A stretch of DNA of 39,104 nt, taken from contig JAISMH010000023.1 of the NCBI GenBank assembly GCA_031276855.1, positions 1 to 39,104 on the forward strand, read 5' to 3'. The notes below the pieces were generated by a model. It had not been told where the DNA came from and made no database searches. It saw only the letters and a program-made list of their open reading frames with translations. Shown one piece after another: positions 25,326-32,218 of the stretch (its first letter is position 1; each line of letters begins with the position of its first letter). The position numbers were made by a program, and so were the translations under genes. Source of the DNA: Synergistaceae bacterium (lineage in GTDB: Bacteria > Synergistota > Synergistia > Synergistales > Aminobacteriaceae).

Positions 25326-25385
25326 TGAACTTAGTGGTTAGTGCAAAGATAGAGACGCATTTTGATATTTCTATGCCGGAGTAAT
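25326..25385 (+). CDS. Possible 19-residue leader peptide inside the left repeat
   Basis: ATG 25326 to TAA 25385 encodes MNLVVSAKIETHFDISMPE. The right element, read on the minus strand, keeps the same reading frame over the first 15 codons (MNLVIDAKIETHFDI), with silent third-base changes among the differences, then diverges. No ribosome site precedes it. It could be a leader peptide, a remnant of a duplicated gene start, or chance. Confidence 0.25.
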
Positions 25386-25418
25386 TAACTTAATTATTTG
25401 TCCTGGGAGGATGATGTT

Positions 25419-27374
25419 TTGCATAGAGCTTTCTACTCAGAGAGTGTAGAATCGTTTTTACGTCATCATAGAGACACAATTCTTGGAGAATTGACGCGAA
25501 ATAATCCATTTTCTCTCGAGGATTTACAGCGTAACGCATGGATTGATGAAATTGATATACTCAAAGGAGCCTTATCCAAAATAGGGAAAGGGCATATTAT
25601 ATTCGAATATACAATTCCACGTATCGGGAAGCGTATTGATGCTGTTTACATAGCTGACGGTTTGATTTTCTTGTTTGAGTTTAAGACTGGAGCCGATCAA
25701 TATGCAAGACATGCTATTGAGCAAGTGATTGATTATGCGCTTGACTTACAAAACTTCCACAAGGCAAGCCATGATCGTTTGTTAGTTCCAGTCCTCATTG
25801 CTACAAGAGCTCCAGATAACGATATTAATTGTTATGAAATGAAACCCGGTATACTTGAAGTCATCAAGTGTAACCCAAATAATCTCATAAATGCAATTAA
25901 CCTTGTGTTATCAAAGTACAAAGCAGCATCGTTTGATGCCGTATGCTGGATAAACTCGCAATATGCTCCCACCCCAACGATCATTGAAGCAGCACAGGCA
26001 CTTTATCGTGGACATAGTGTTGCTGATATTTCCAAAAATGATGCGCATGCTATTAACTTAAAACAAACCACGGAAGCTATTAACACGATCATTGAAAAAA
26101 GCAAATGCGAGAAAAGAAAGTCTATTTGCTTTATCACTGGAGTACCTGGCGCAGGCAAAACATTAGCTGGCCTAAACATAGCGAACGAACGTCATAAGTT
26201 TAACGAAAGCGAACATGCCGTATTTTTGTCTGGCAATCAGCCTTTAGTTAATGTTTTGCAGGAAGCCCTTGCACGTGACGAACACAAACGCCTTGGTACA
26301 AAAAAGTCGGAGGCAATAACCAAGGCAAAGGCTTTTATTCAGATAATCCACCATTTCCGTGATGATGCCATATCTACAAGTAAGCCCCCAAATGAGAGAG
26401 TTGCTATTTTTGATGAAGCACAACGAGCATGGACTAAGAAAATGCTCTGTGATTTTATGGCGCGTAAAAAAGGTAAGCCAAACTTTAATATGTCTGAACC
26501 AGAGTTTTTGATCAGCATAATGGATCGACATACAGATTGGGCTGTTATTATTTGCTTAATTGGTGGTGGGCAAGAAATAAATACAGGTGAAGCCGGCCTC
26601 TTGGAGTGGTTTAATTCTTTAAAAAAAGATTTTTCTATCTGGGACATATATATATCAGAAAAAATAACGGATAGTGAATATACACGCGGATCATCTATGA
26701 AACAGTTTTTCGGCGGATTAAGATATACTGCTGTTGAATCTCTGCATCTAGCAGTGTCCCTACGTTCTTTTAGAAGCGAAAATGTAGCTGGCTTTGTAAA
26801 ATCATTGCTTGATGTTGATAAAGAGAGCGCTACTTTTCTATATACTAATTTATACAAAGACTACTCAATCTTGTTAACAAGGGACATTGACAAAGCTAAA
26901 GCATGGATTAAATCTCAAGCAAAGGGTACAGAACGTTACGGTCTCATTGCCAGTTCTGGAGCAAGGCGCTTACGCCCTTTTGGTATATGGGTGCAAAGCA
27001 AAGTGGACGCAAAAATCTGGTTTTTGGATAATGCTGAAGATGTTCGGTCATCTTACTTTCTGGAGGATACGGCGACAGAGTTTGACGTCCAAGGATTAGA
27101 GCTCGATTGGACAATAGTTTGTTGGGATGCTAATTTACGTTTTGTCAAAGACCACTTTGAGCATTACAGCTTTAAGGGTTCAACATGGAAGAACATAAAT
27201 AAGCAAGAAGATGTTCTATATCTTAAAAACGCTTATCGTGTATTGCTTACACGTGCGAGGCAAGGAATGATCATCTTTATTCCTAGAGGAAGCGACACAG
27301 ACGCAACGAGGCCTCATTCATATTACGATGAGACATATCACTACCTAAAGGAGATTGGCATCATGGAAATATAG
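25419..27374 (+). CDS. PD-(D/E)xK-like nuclease fused to DUF2075 (Schlafen-type) helicase, putative defence gene
   Basis: About 651 residues. The N-terminal part has a nuclease-like core: GKRIDAV (D74) then LFEFKTG (E87-x-K89), the D...ExK pattern. The DUF2075 ATPase/helicase follows: Walker A GVPGAGKT (about 241-248), Walker B FDEAQ (D332-E333), GGGQEINTGEAG as a further helicase motif, and a late LTRARQGMIIFIPRG with the arginines of motif VI. Stand-alone genes of this kind occur sporadically in bacteria, often in variable loci, and are suspected of antiphage function; this is inference. I chose TTG 25419 because GGGAGG lies 8 bases upstream; an earlier TTG (25398) has none. Codons are AT-rich (ATA, TTA, AGA), unlike all neighbours, indicating transfer. 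Confidence 0.85.
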   Translation: MHRAFYSESVESFLRHHRDTILGELTRNNPFSLEDLQRNAWIDEIDILKGALSKIGKGHIIFEYTIPRIGKRIDAVYIADGLIFLFEFKTGADQYARHAIEQVIDYALDLQNFHKASHDRLLVPVLIATRAPDNDINCYEMKPGILEVIKCNPNNLINAINLVLSKYKAASFDAVCWINSQYAPTPTIIEAAQALYRGHSVADISKNDAHAINLKQTTEAINTIIEKSKCEKRKSICFITGVPGAGKTLAGLNIANERHKFNESEHAVFLSGNQPLVNVLQEALARDEHKRLGTKKSEAITKAKAFIQIIHHFRDDAISTSKPPNERVAIFDEAQRAWTKKMLCDFMARKKGKPNFNMSEPEFLISIMDRHTDWAVIICLIGGGQEINTGEAGLLEWFNSLKKDFSIWDIYISEKITDSEYTRGSSMKQFFGGLRYTAVESLHLAVSLRSFRSENVAGFVKSLLDVDKESATFLYTNLYKDYSILLTRDIDKAKAWIKSQAKGTERYGLIASSGARRLRPFGIWVQSKVDAKIWFLDNAEDVRSSYFLEDTATEFDVQGLELDWTIVCWDANLRFVKDHFEHYSFKGSTWKNINKQEDVLYLKNAYRVLLTRARQGMIIFIPRGSDTDATRPHSYYDETYHYLKEIGIMEI

Positions 27375-27475
27375 ATATTGATCCGGCATGGAAATATATC
27401 AAAATGTGTCTCTATCTTTGCGTCAATTACTAAGTTCATACGTAAATTGTTTGCGTTGAATCCATGCCGGAGTAA
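27374..27475 (-). repeat. Right MITE-like element, inverted relative to the left
   Basis: About 100 bp. Its outer end CCATGCCGGAGTAATATT (27461-27478) and, inverted, its inner end GATATTGATCCGGCATGG (27374-27391) form imperfect terminal repeats. The segment 27382-27453 pairs with 25311-25380 as a 70-bp inverted repeat. It lacks the nested unit present in the left copy. Its inner end touches the helicase stop codon, and CATGGAAATATA occurs both at the gene end (27362-27373) and in the element (27387-27398). Confidence 0.7.
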
Positions 27476-27534
27476 TATTAGAATCCATTTACTTTAACTA
27501 CGGTATCAATAAAGTCTCGCAAAATATTGCATGA

Positions 27535-27666
27535 CTATGCGCTTTACCCACTAAAGAGACGAAGACGAGCGTCTTTCTGAGAGAAGTTATAGCTTCTTTT
27601 CAGCGACGATCGGATTTAGGCTGCAGTGAAGAGAAGTTTATGTCTATGCTTGCTGAGATAATCTAA
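27535..27666 (+). pseudogene. Possible 3' remnant of a truncated gene
   Basis: An open frame without a start begins after a stop near 27532 and ends at TAA 27664-27666. Its product, including TSVFLREVIASFQRRSDLG and SEEKFMSMLAEII, has the amino-acid balance of a real helical protein end and a base composition between that of the island and the host. No family is recognised. It lies in the 324-base gap before purB and could be the tail of a gene cut off by the island or by an older insertion. Confidence 0.3.
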
Positions 27667-27698
27667 CAATCATTTTTGTTTTGCAAGGAGGAATCTCT

Positions 27699-28994
27699 GT
27701 GATCGACCGTTACACGACCCCCGAAATATCCCGTATATGGAGCGACGAGAATCGGTTTGCCGTGATGCTGCAGGTGGAGCTCGCGGTGTGCAGGGCCTGG
27801 AAGGAAGAGGGGCGGATTCCGGCCGACGCGCTCGAGGATATTTTGAGCAGGGCGTCGTTCTCCGTCGCCCGTATCGCGGAGATCGAAAAGAGCGTGCATC
27901 ACGACGTCATCGCCTTCATCTCCTCCGTCGCCGAAAATATCGGAGAAAACGAGCGTTATTTCCACTTGGGCCTGACCAGCAGCGACGTGCTGGACACGGC
28001 GTCCTCCCTCATGCTGCGCGATTCCCTCCGGGTCGTGCGGGAGGCGGCGGTTGCGCTCGACAAGGCTGTTTTCGAGAAGGCCCTGCGGTACAAACACCTG
28101 CCCTGTATCGGCCGGACGCACGGCATTCACGCGGAGCCGATGACGTTGGGGCTCAAGTTCCTGAACTGGCACGCCGAGCTGGAGCGCGACATCGAGCGTC
28201 TCGGCGGCGCGCTTTCGGAGATCGCGCGGGGAAAGATCTCCGGCGCGGTGGGGACCTACGCCCTGTGTCCTCCCGAGATCGAGGCGAGGGTGTGCGAGCT
28301 TTTGGATTTGAAGCCGGCTCCGGTGTCCAATCAGATTTTGCAGCGCGACCGTCACGCCGCCGTGATGAACGCGTTGGCCCTTCTGGGCTGCGGGCTCGAG
28401 CGCATGGCCACGGAGATCCGCCACCTCCAGCGCACCGAGGTGGGGGAGCTTTACGAGCCCTTCGGCAAGGCCCAGAAAGGTTCGAGCGCCATGCCCCACA
28501 AGCGCAACCCGATCAAGTGCGAACGGGTCTGCGGGATGGCGCGCCTTCTGCGCGGCTATGCCCTGACGGCGATGGAGAACGTCGCCCTGTGGCACGAGCG
28601 GGACATCAGCCACTCCTCGACGGAGCGGGTGATCTGGCCGGACGCCTTTCACGCGGCGCATTTCATGCTCTCGGACATGGCCTCTATCGTGGAAAACCTC
28701 GTCGTCGATGAGGAGAGAATTCGGAAGAACATCGATTTGACCGGAGGGCTGATTTTCAGCCAGCGCGTGATGACCGCCCTGCTCGGCGAATCGAAGCTCT
28801 CCCGCGAGACGGCCTACGCGATCGTGCAGGACAACGCGATGCGCACGGCCCGCGGAGAGGGGAAATTTCTGGACCTGCTGAAGAAAGACGCGCGCCTCGA
28901 GGGCGCCGCCGACGGAGAAAAGCTGTCTTCTCTGTTCGACGTCGATTTTTACCTGAGGCACGTGGATCGCATTTTCGGCCGCTTCGGAGCCTGA
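27699..28994 (+). CDS. purB: Adenylosuccinate lyase
   Basis: Fumarase/aspartase superfamily enzyme that removes fumarate from SAICAR and from adenylosuccinate in purine synthesis. About 431 residues, normal length. The signature GSSAMPHKRNP lies near residue 263, the catalytic His regions are present (VHHDVIAF; GRTHGIHAEPMTLG), and DISHSSTERVIWPDA is typical of the bacterial PurB type. GTG 27699 is chosen, with AAGGAGG seven bases upstream; a TTG six codons earlier overlaps the ribosome site. It starts a four-gene plus-strand run with xer, the nucleoside phosphorylase and the M23 peptidase, directly downstream of the AT-rich island. Confidence 0.96.
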   Translation: MIDRYTTPEISRIWSDENRFAVMLQVELAVCRAWKEEGRIPADALEDILSRASFSVARIAEIEKSVHHDVIAFISSVAENIGENERYFHLGLTSSDVLDTASSLMLRDSLRVVREAAVALDKAVFEKALRYKHLPCIGRTHGIHAEPMTLGLKFLNWHAELERDIERLGGALSEIARGKISGAVGTYALCPPEIEARVCELLDLKPAPVSNQILQRDRHAAVMNALALLGCGLERMATEIRHLQRTEVGELYEPFGKAQKGSSAMPHKRNPIKCERVCGMARLLRGYALTAMENVALWHERDISHSSTERVIWPDAFHAAHFMLSDMASIVENLVVDEERIRKNIDLTGGLIFSQRVMTALLGESKLSRETAYAIVQDNAMRTARGEGKFLDLLKKDARLEGAADGEKLSSLFDVDFYLRHVDRIFGRFGA

Positions 28995-28995
28995 G

Positions 28996-29979
28996 ATGAA
29001 TGAGGAAGGATTGGAGCCCGGGGGGTTGGATCTCGGGGAATTGGAGCCCGGCGGCCGGGACCGGTGGAACGGGCTGAACCTTCGGGAAGCGGAGGAGTCC
29101 GTGGATCGCTTTTGCACTTTCCTCGTCGCCGAGCGGGGGAGGAGTCCTCTCACGGCCGAGGGTTACGCTTCCGATCTGAGGCATTGGCTGCGTTTCTGCG
29201 AGTCGAAGGGGGTGCTTCCCTTCCCGCCCGCTTTTTCCGCCGTCAGCGAGTTCCGCAGACAGATGGACGAGGAGGGCAAACAGCGTTCCACGCAGCAGCG
29301 CTGCATTGCCGCGATGCGCTCCTGGATCCATTTTGCGGAATTGGAGGAGTCCCGCGATCTGGACGTGCCTCTGCCCGATCTGCCCGACAGGAGGAAACTC
29401 GAGCCGCGCATCCTGAACGAGGCGGAGATCAACCGTCTGCTGGACGCCTGCGGAGGCGAGAAGCCGCTGTCCGTGCGGGACCGCGCCATTTTCGAGGTGG
29501 GCTACGGCTGCGGCCTCCGGGTCAGCGAAATCTGTTCTCTCAAGATGGCGGATCTCGATTTTTATGCTAAACTTCTGCGCGCAAAGGGCAAGGGGAGCAA
29601 GGAACGTATCGTCCCCTTCCTGGGGGCGGCGGCCGGAAGCGTGAAGAAGTACCTGGACTCCGTGCGTCCGCGCCTGCGCGAAAAAAGCCATCAGAAGGAC
29701 GAGAACCGTGTTTTTCTGTCTTTTTCGGGCCGTCCTCTGAATCGTCAGGACATATGGCGTATTTTGAGAAAGCGCGGGCGCGGGGCGGGAATCGCGCAGT
29801 CCCGCCTGCACCCGCACATTCTGCGGCACAGTTTCGCCACGCACCTTCTGGCGAGGGGCATGGACATGAGGACGCTTCAGGAAATGCTGGGGCATTCCTC
29901 GATCATCACCACACAGGTCTACGCCCATTTCGACCGGGAAATGCGGGACGTTTACGATCAATTTCACCCGCGGGCCTGA
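28996..29979 (+). CDS. XerC/XerD-type tyrosine recombinase
   Basis: 327 residues with an N-terminal SAM-like DNA-binding domain (about 32-120) and a catalytic domain. The catalytic set is complete: R175 (GCGLRVSEI), K197 or K199 (AKGKGSKER), H274 and R277 (HPHILRHSF), H300 (LGHSSI) and nucleophile Y309 (TTQVYAHF). The ending is the typical Xer C-terminus. It is most likely the chromosome-dimer resolving XerD or XerC rather than a phage integrase, given its operon place one base after purB and no attachment site. The first 22 residues are an unusual Gly/Leu/Glu/Pro repeat extension (GLEPGGLDLGELEPGG) that may not be translated; no ribosome site is obvious at ATG 28996. Confidence 0.9.
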   Translation: MNEEGLEPGGLDLGELEPGGRDRWNGLNLREAEESVDRFCTFLVAERGRSPLTAEGYASDLRHWLRFCESKGVLPFPPAFSAVSEFRRQMDEEGKQRSTQQRCIAAMRSWIHFAELEESRDLDVPLPDLPDRRKLEPRILNEAEINRLLDACGGEKPLSVRDRAIFEVGYGCGLRVSEICSLKMADLDFYAKLLRAKGKGSKERIVPFLGAAAGSVKKYLDSVRPRLREKSHQKDENRVFLSFSGRPLNRQDIWRILRKRGRGAGIAQSRLHPHILRHSFATHLLARGMDMRTLQEMLGHSSIITTQVYAHFDREMRDVYDQFHPRA

Positions 29980-30025
29980 AGCCGCGGAAAAAGAGCGAGA
30001 AGGTCATTGCGGAGGAGAATTTGTG

Positions 30026-30901
30026 ATGTCTGATGCAAACGGCGGTTCTGTTGAAAAAGCGAGCGGCTGCTTTGAGAAAGTAATGGAAGCTGTGCGGTAT
30101 CTCAAGGCCGAGGCGGGGTCGTTCAAGCCCAGGACGGCCGTCGTTCTGGGGTCGGGCCTGGGGAAAGCGGCCGGGGAGGTCGCCGGTCCGAAGGTTATCG
30201 AGGCGAAGAACATTCCTCACTGGCCGCATTCGACGGCGCCCGGCCACGCCGGTCAGGTCATTCTGGGCGAAATCGCGGGCCGTTCCGTGATCCTGCTCAA
30301 GGGGCGGGTGCATTACTACGAAGGGTACGATATGGAGGATGTCGTGTTCTCCACGCGGGTTCTGGGGATGCTGGGCGTCGAGCAGTACATCGCCACGAAC
30401 GCCTCGGGCGGAATCGGGGAATCGCTGGACGCGGGAGACATCGTGCTGGTGGAGGACCATATCAACCACATGGGGGCCAACCCTCTGAGGGGCCCGACCG
30501 AGCCGCGGTGGAACGAGCGGTTTCCGGACATGACCCGCGCCTACAGCCCGCGCCTGCTCGAATTCTGCGAGAGCGAGGCTTCGCGGCTGGGGATTTCGGC
30601 CTCGCGGGGCGTGTATATCGCCTTTTCCGGCCCGAGTTACGAGACGCCCGCGGAAATCCGCATGGCCCGGCTTATGGGGGCGTCGGTCGTCGGAATGTCC
30701 ACGGTCCCGGAGATCATCGCCGCGAACGCGATGGGCATGGAGAACGCGGTCATTTCCTGCGTGGCCAACAAGGCGGCCGGCACGGGGGCCTCGGGAAACG
30801 AGAAGCTCACGGAGGAAGGCGTGCTGGCGGCGATGGAGGCCGCCGCGGCCCGCGTGGGCGCTCTGGTCTGCGCTCTGATCCGGCGCATAGAAGAATCGTA
30901 A
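30026..30901 (+). CDS. Purine nucleoside phosphorylase (trimeric, PunA type)
   Basis: Cleaves inosine and guanosine with phosphate to base and ribose-1-phosphate for purine salvage. 291 residues. Motifs: TAVVLGSGLGKAAGEV (phosphate loop), GRVHYYEGYDMEDVVF, TNASGGIGESLDAGDIVLV, DHINHMGANPLRGP, GVYIAFSGPSYETPAEIRM, GMSTVPEIIAANAMGM, and VANKAAG at the purine site, where Asn is expected for the 6-oxopurine-specific class. ATG 30026 is chosen: GGAGGAG lies eight bases upstream, and the GTG one codon earlier is too close. It follows the Xer gene by 46 bases, and the pairing with purB fits purine metabolism. Confidence 0.93.
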   Translation: MSDANGGSVEKASGCFEKVMEAVRYLKAEAGSFKPRTAVVLGSGLGKAAGEVAGPKVIEAKNIPHWPHSTAPGHAGQVILGEIAGRSVILLKGRVHYYEGYDMEDVVFSTRVLGMLGVEQYIATNASGGIGESLDAGDIVLVEDHINHMGANPLRGPTEPRWNERFPDMTRAYSPRLLEFCESEASRLGISASRGVYIAFSGPSYETPAEIRMARLMGASVVGMSTVPEIIAANAMGMENAVISCVANKAAGTGASGNEKLTEEGVLAAMEAAAARVGALVCALIRRIEES

Positions 30902-30911
30902 GAAGAGACGA

Positions 30912-31907
30912 ATGAAAAAAATAATGAAGAAGAGAAACGTTTTACCTTGGGGCTTTTTGCTTCGGATCGGCATAGCGCTGTTTCTGACGGCGCCGTCTGT
31001 CGTCTTTGGGGCGTCGGCCGCGCGCGCGTCCGCTTTCGTGACGTACCCGGAGAGCTGGGACGTGGGGCAGGCCTTCGTCGTGGCGCTGTCGTCGAATACG
31101 TCCTTCGACAGTCCGGCTCTGACGTGGATGGGACGGACGATCTCTCTCGACGTGGAGTCCGGACGGGAGGGGGTCGTCTCCTACGGGCTTTTGGGCTCTT
31201 ACGTGCGCGACGTCAGGCCGGGCGACTACCCTCTGGAGTTCGCCTTCACCCAGGACGGGGAGCGGTTTGAGGTGAAGCGCACGGTGACGCTGAAGGAGAG
31301 GGCCTACCCCGAGGAAAAGCTGACGGTGGAGGGGCGCATGGTGACGCCGCCAAAGTCCGAAATAGCCCGCATTCGGAAGGAGGCCCGGCTGGCCGCCGCC
31401 GCGCGCGGGACGATGACGGCGGAGCGCCGGTGGACCACGCCGTTCGAGCGCCCCGTGCCGGGGGTGTTCACCAGCGGCTACGGACTTCGCCGCGTCTATA
31501 ACGATGTGCCGAAGGGCTGTCACGCCGGGACGGACTTTCGGGCCGCGGTGGGAACGCCCGTCAAGGCGCCCTTCGCGGGGACGGTCGTCCTCACCGGGCA
31601 CCACTACTACGCGGGCAGGAGCGTCTATCTCGACGCCGGAAACGGGGTCGTCGGCCTCTTTTTCCATATGGACAAGGTGAAAGTGAAGAAGGGAGACCGC
31701 GTGAAGAAGGGCCAGACGATCGGCGAGAGCGGCGTGACGGGGCGCGTCACAGGGCCTCATCTTCATTTCGGGCTCAGTCTGGCGGGCCAGTACGCCGACG
31801 CGGCGCCCCTCTTCGAGACCAGCGTCACGGCCCTCCTGAAATCCATGAAACGGGAGACCGTAAGAGGGGATGCGAGAGGGGATATATTGCCGCCGTCAGA
31901 CCCGTAA
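30912..31907 (+). CDS. Exported M23 family metallopeptidase (LytM type)
   Basis: 331 residues. A basic start and hydrophobic segment ending SVVFGASAARASAF form a signal peptide. The middle part is beta-rich, and the C-terminal M23 domain carries the zinc ligands H204 and D208 (GCHAGTDFR) and H285 of the HLHFG motif (H283-H285), with H252 in the active-site region. Such enzymes cut peptidoglycan cross-bridges or, when degenerate, activate amidases; all ligands are present, so an active endopeptidase is likely. The C-terminal tail (ETVRGDARGDILPPSDP) is disordered. It follows the phosphorylase by 10 bases. Confidence 0.9.
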   Translation: MKKIMKKRNVLPWGFLLRIGIALFLTAPSVVFGASAARASAFVTYPESWDVGQAFVVALSSNTSFDSPALTWMGRTISLDVESGREGVVSYGLLGSYVRDVRPGDYPLEFAFTQDGERFEVKRTVTLKERAYPEEKLTVEGRMVTPPKSEIARIRKEARLAAAARGTMTAERRWTTPFERPVPGVFTSGYGLRRVYNDVPKGCHAGTDFRAAVGTPVKAPFAGTVVLTGHHYYAGRSVYLDAGNGVVGLFFHMDKVKVKKGDRVKKGQTIGESGVTGRVTGPHLHFGLSLAGQYADAAPLFETSVTALLKSMKRETVRGDARGDILPPSDP

Positions 31908-32009
31908 CGGGAGGCAGGGCGCAGGGGTCGTTGACTCAATGCCTGTCCGCGGCTCCTGCAAAATTTTGGCCGCTTCGCTAACGCGTTTCTTTCGGGATCT
32001 TCGCTTTTT

Positions 32010-32069
32010 GGATCTTCTCTTCCTGAATCTTCTCTTCCTGAATCTTCTCTTCGTGAATCTTCTCTTCCT
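32010..32069 (+). repeat. Four tandem 15-bp repeats in an intergenic region
   Basis: Four contiguous units of GAATCTTCTCTTCCT type (first with GGATC, third ending CGT) lie in the 311-base gap between the M23 peptidase and the next gene (31908-32218). The plus strand is pyrimidine-rich; the minus strand reads AGGAAGAGAAGATTC. Apart from the array and the promoter at 32129-32158 I see nothing else in this gap; no clear terminator. Confidence 0.85.
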
Positions 32070-32128
32070 GAACCGTTTCGTTTATTAATGTTGCCTGATT
32101 TTACCGCACGGCAATGATTTTGTTGCGC

Positions 32129-32158
32129 TTGTGTGTCCTGCCGCTTCCCTCTTATGCT
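32129..32158 (+). promoter_or_regulatory. Possible sigma-70 promoter for the gene at 32219
   Basis: TTGTGT (32129-32134), an 18-base spacer and TATGCT (32153-32158) lie about 60 bases ahead of ATG 32219. Both hexamers match the consensus partly. Confidence 0.45.
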
Positions 32159-32218
32159 AAACTTGTGCATACAAATCCGACGGTTTGGGTAGAAAAAGAG
32201 AATTCGGGAGGATCTGCC

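Larger units (their letters stand above)
25191..25385 (+). repeat. Left MITE-like element with nested inverted repeat
   Basis: 195 bp ending in inverted copies of one motif: ATTACTCCAGCAT (25191-25203) and ATGCCGGAGTAAT (25373-25385), 12 of 13 pairs. The segment 25311-25380 matches the right element inverted, at about 88 percent by eye with a 2-bp gap. Inside it, 25204-25311 is a separate unit bounded by GAATTTAGAGCAGTTT and AAACTGCTATAATTC (near-perfect inverted repeats). This unit is missing from the right element, so it looks like a later nested insertion. Confidence 0.7.
25191..27475. mobile_element. AT-rich island bounded by inverted short elements, carrying a helicase gene
   Basis: The outer ends are inverted copies: ATTACTCCAGCATG at 25191-25204 and, on the other strand, ATTACTCCGGCATG at 27475-27462. 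Between them lie two related short elements in opposite orientation (25191-25385 and about 27374-27475) and one cargo gene. The interval is visibly AT-rich while both sides are GC-rich. ATT is found directly outside both ends and could be a 3-bp target duplication, but AT-richness makes this weak. No transposase or integrase lies inside, so mobility would need a helper elsewhere. It lies between the operon terminator and purB. Confidence 0.7.

Noticed and set aside
27476-27698. Purine riboswitch or other structured leader before purB
   Set aside because: No conserved purine-riboswitch core or stable multi-stem structure is seen; the region holds a coding-like remnant instead.
28996-29979. The tyrosine recombinase as integrase of the nearby AT-rich island
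   Set aside because: Its base composition matches the host, it follows purB by one base in an operon, it is outside the island ends, and its sequence is of Xer type.
32010-32069. Intergenic tandem repeat considered as a CRISPR array
   Set aside because: No spacers between units, unit too short, no leader or cas genes.
31870-32088. 72-codon plus-strand frame with Leu/Phe-rich repeats
   Set aside because: It starts inside the M23 peptidase gene in another frame, and its hydrophobic repeats are just the translated 15-bp array; no ribosome site.
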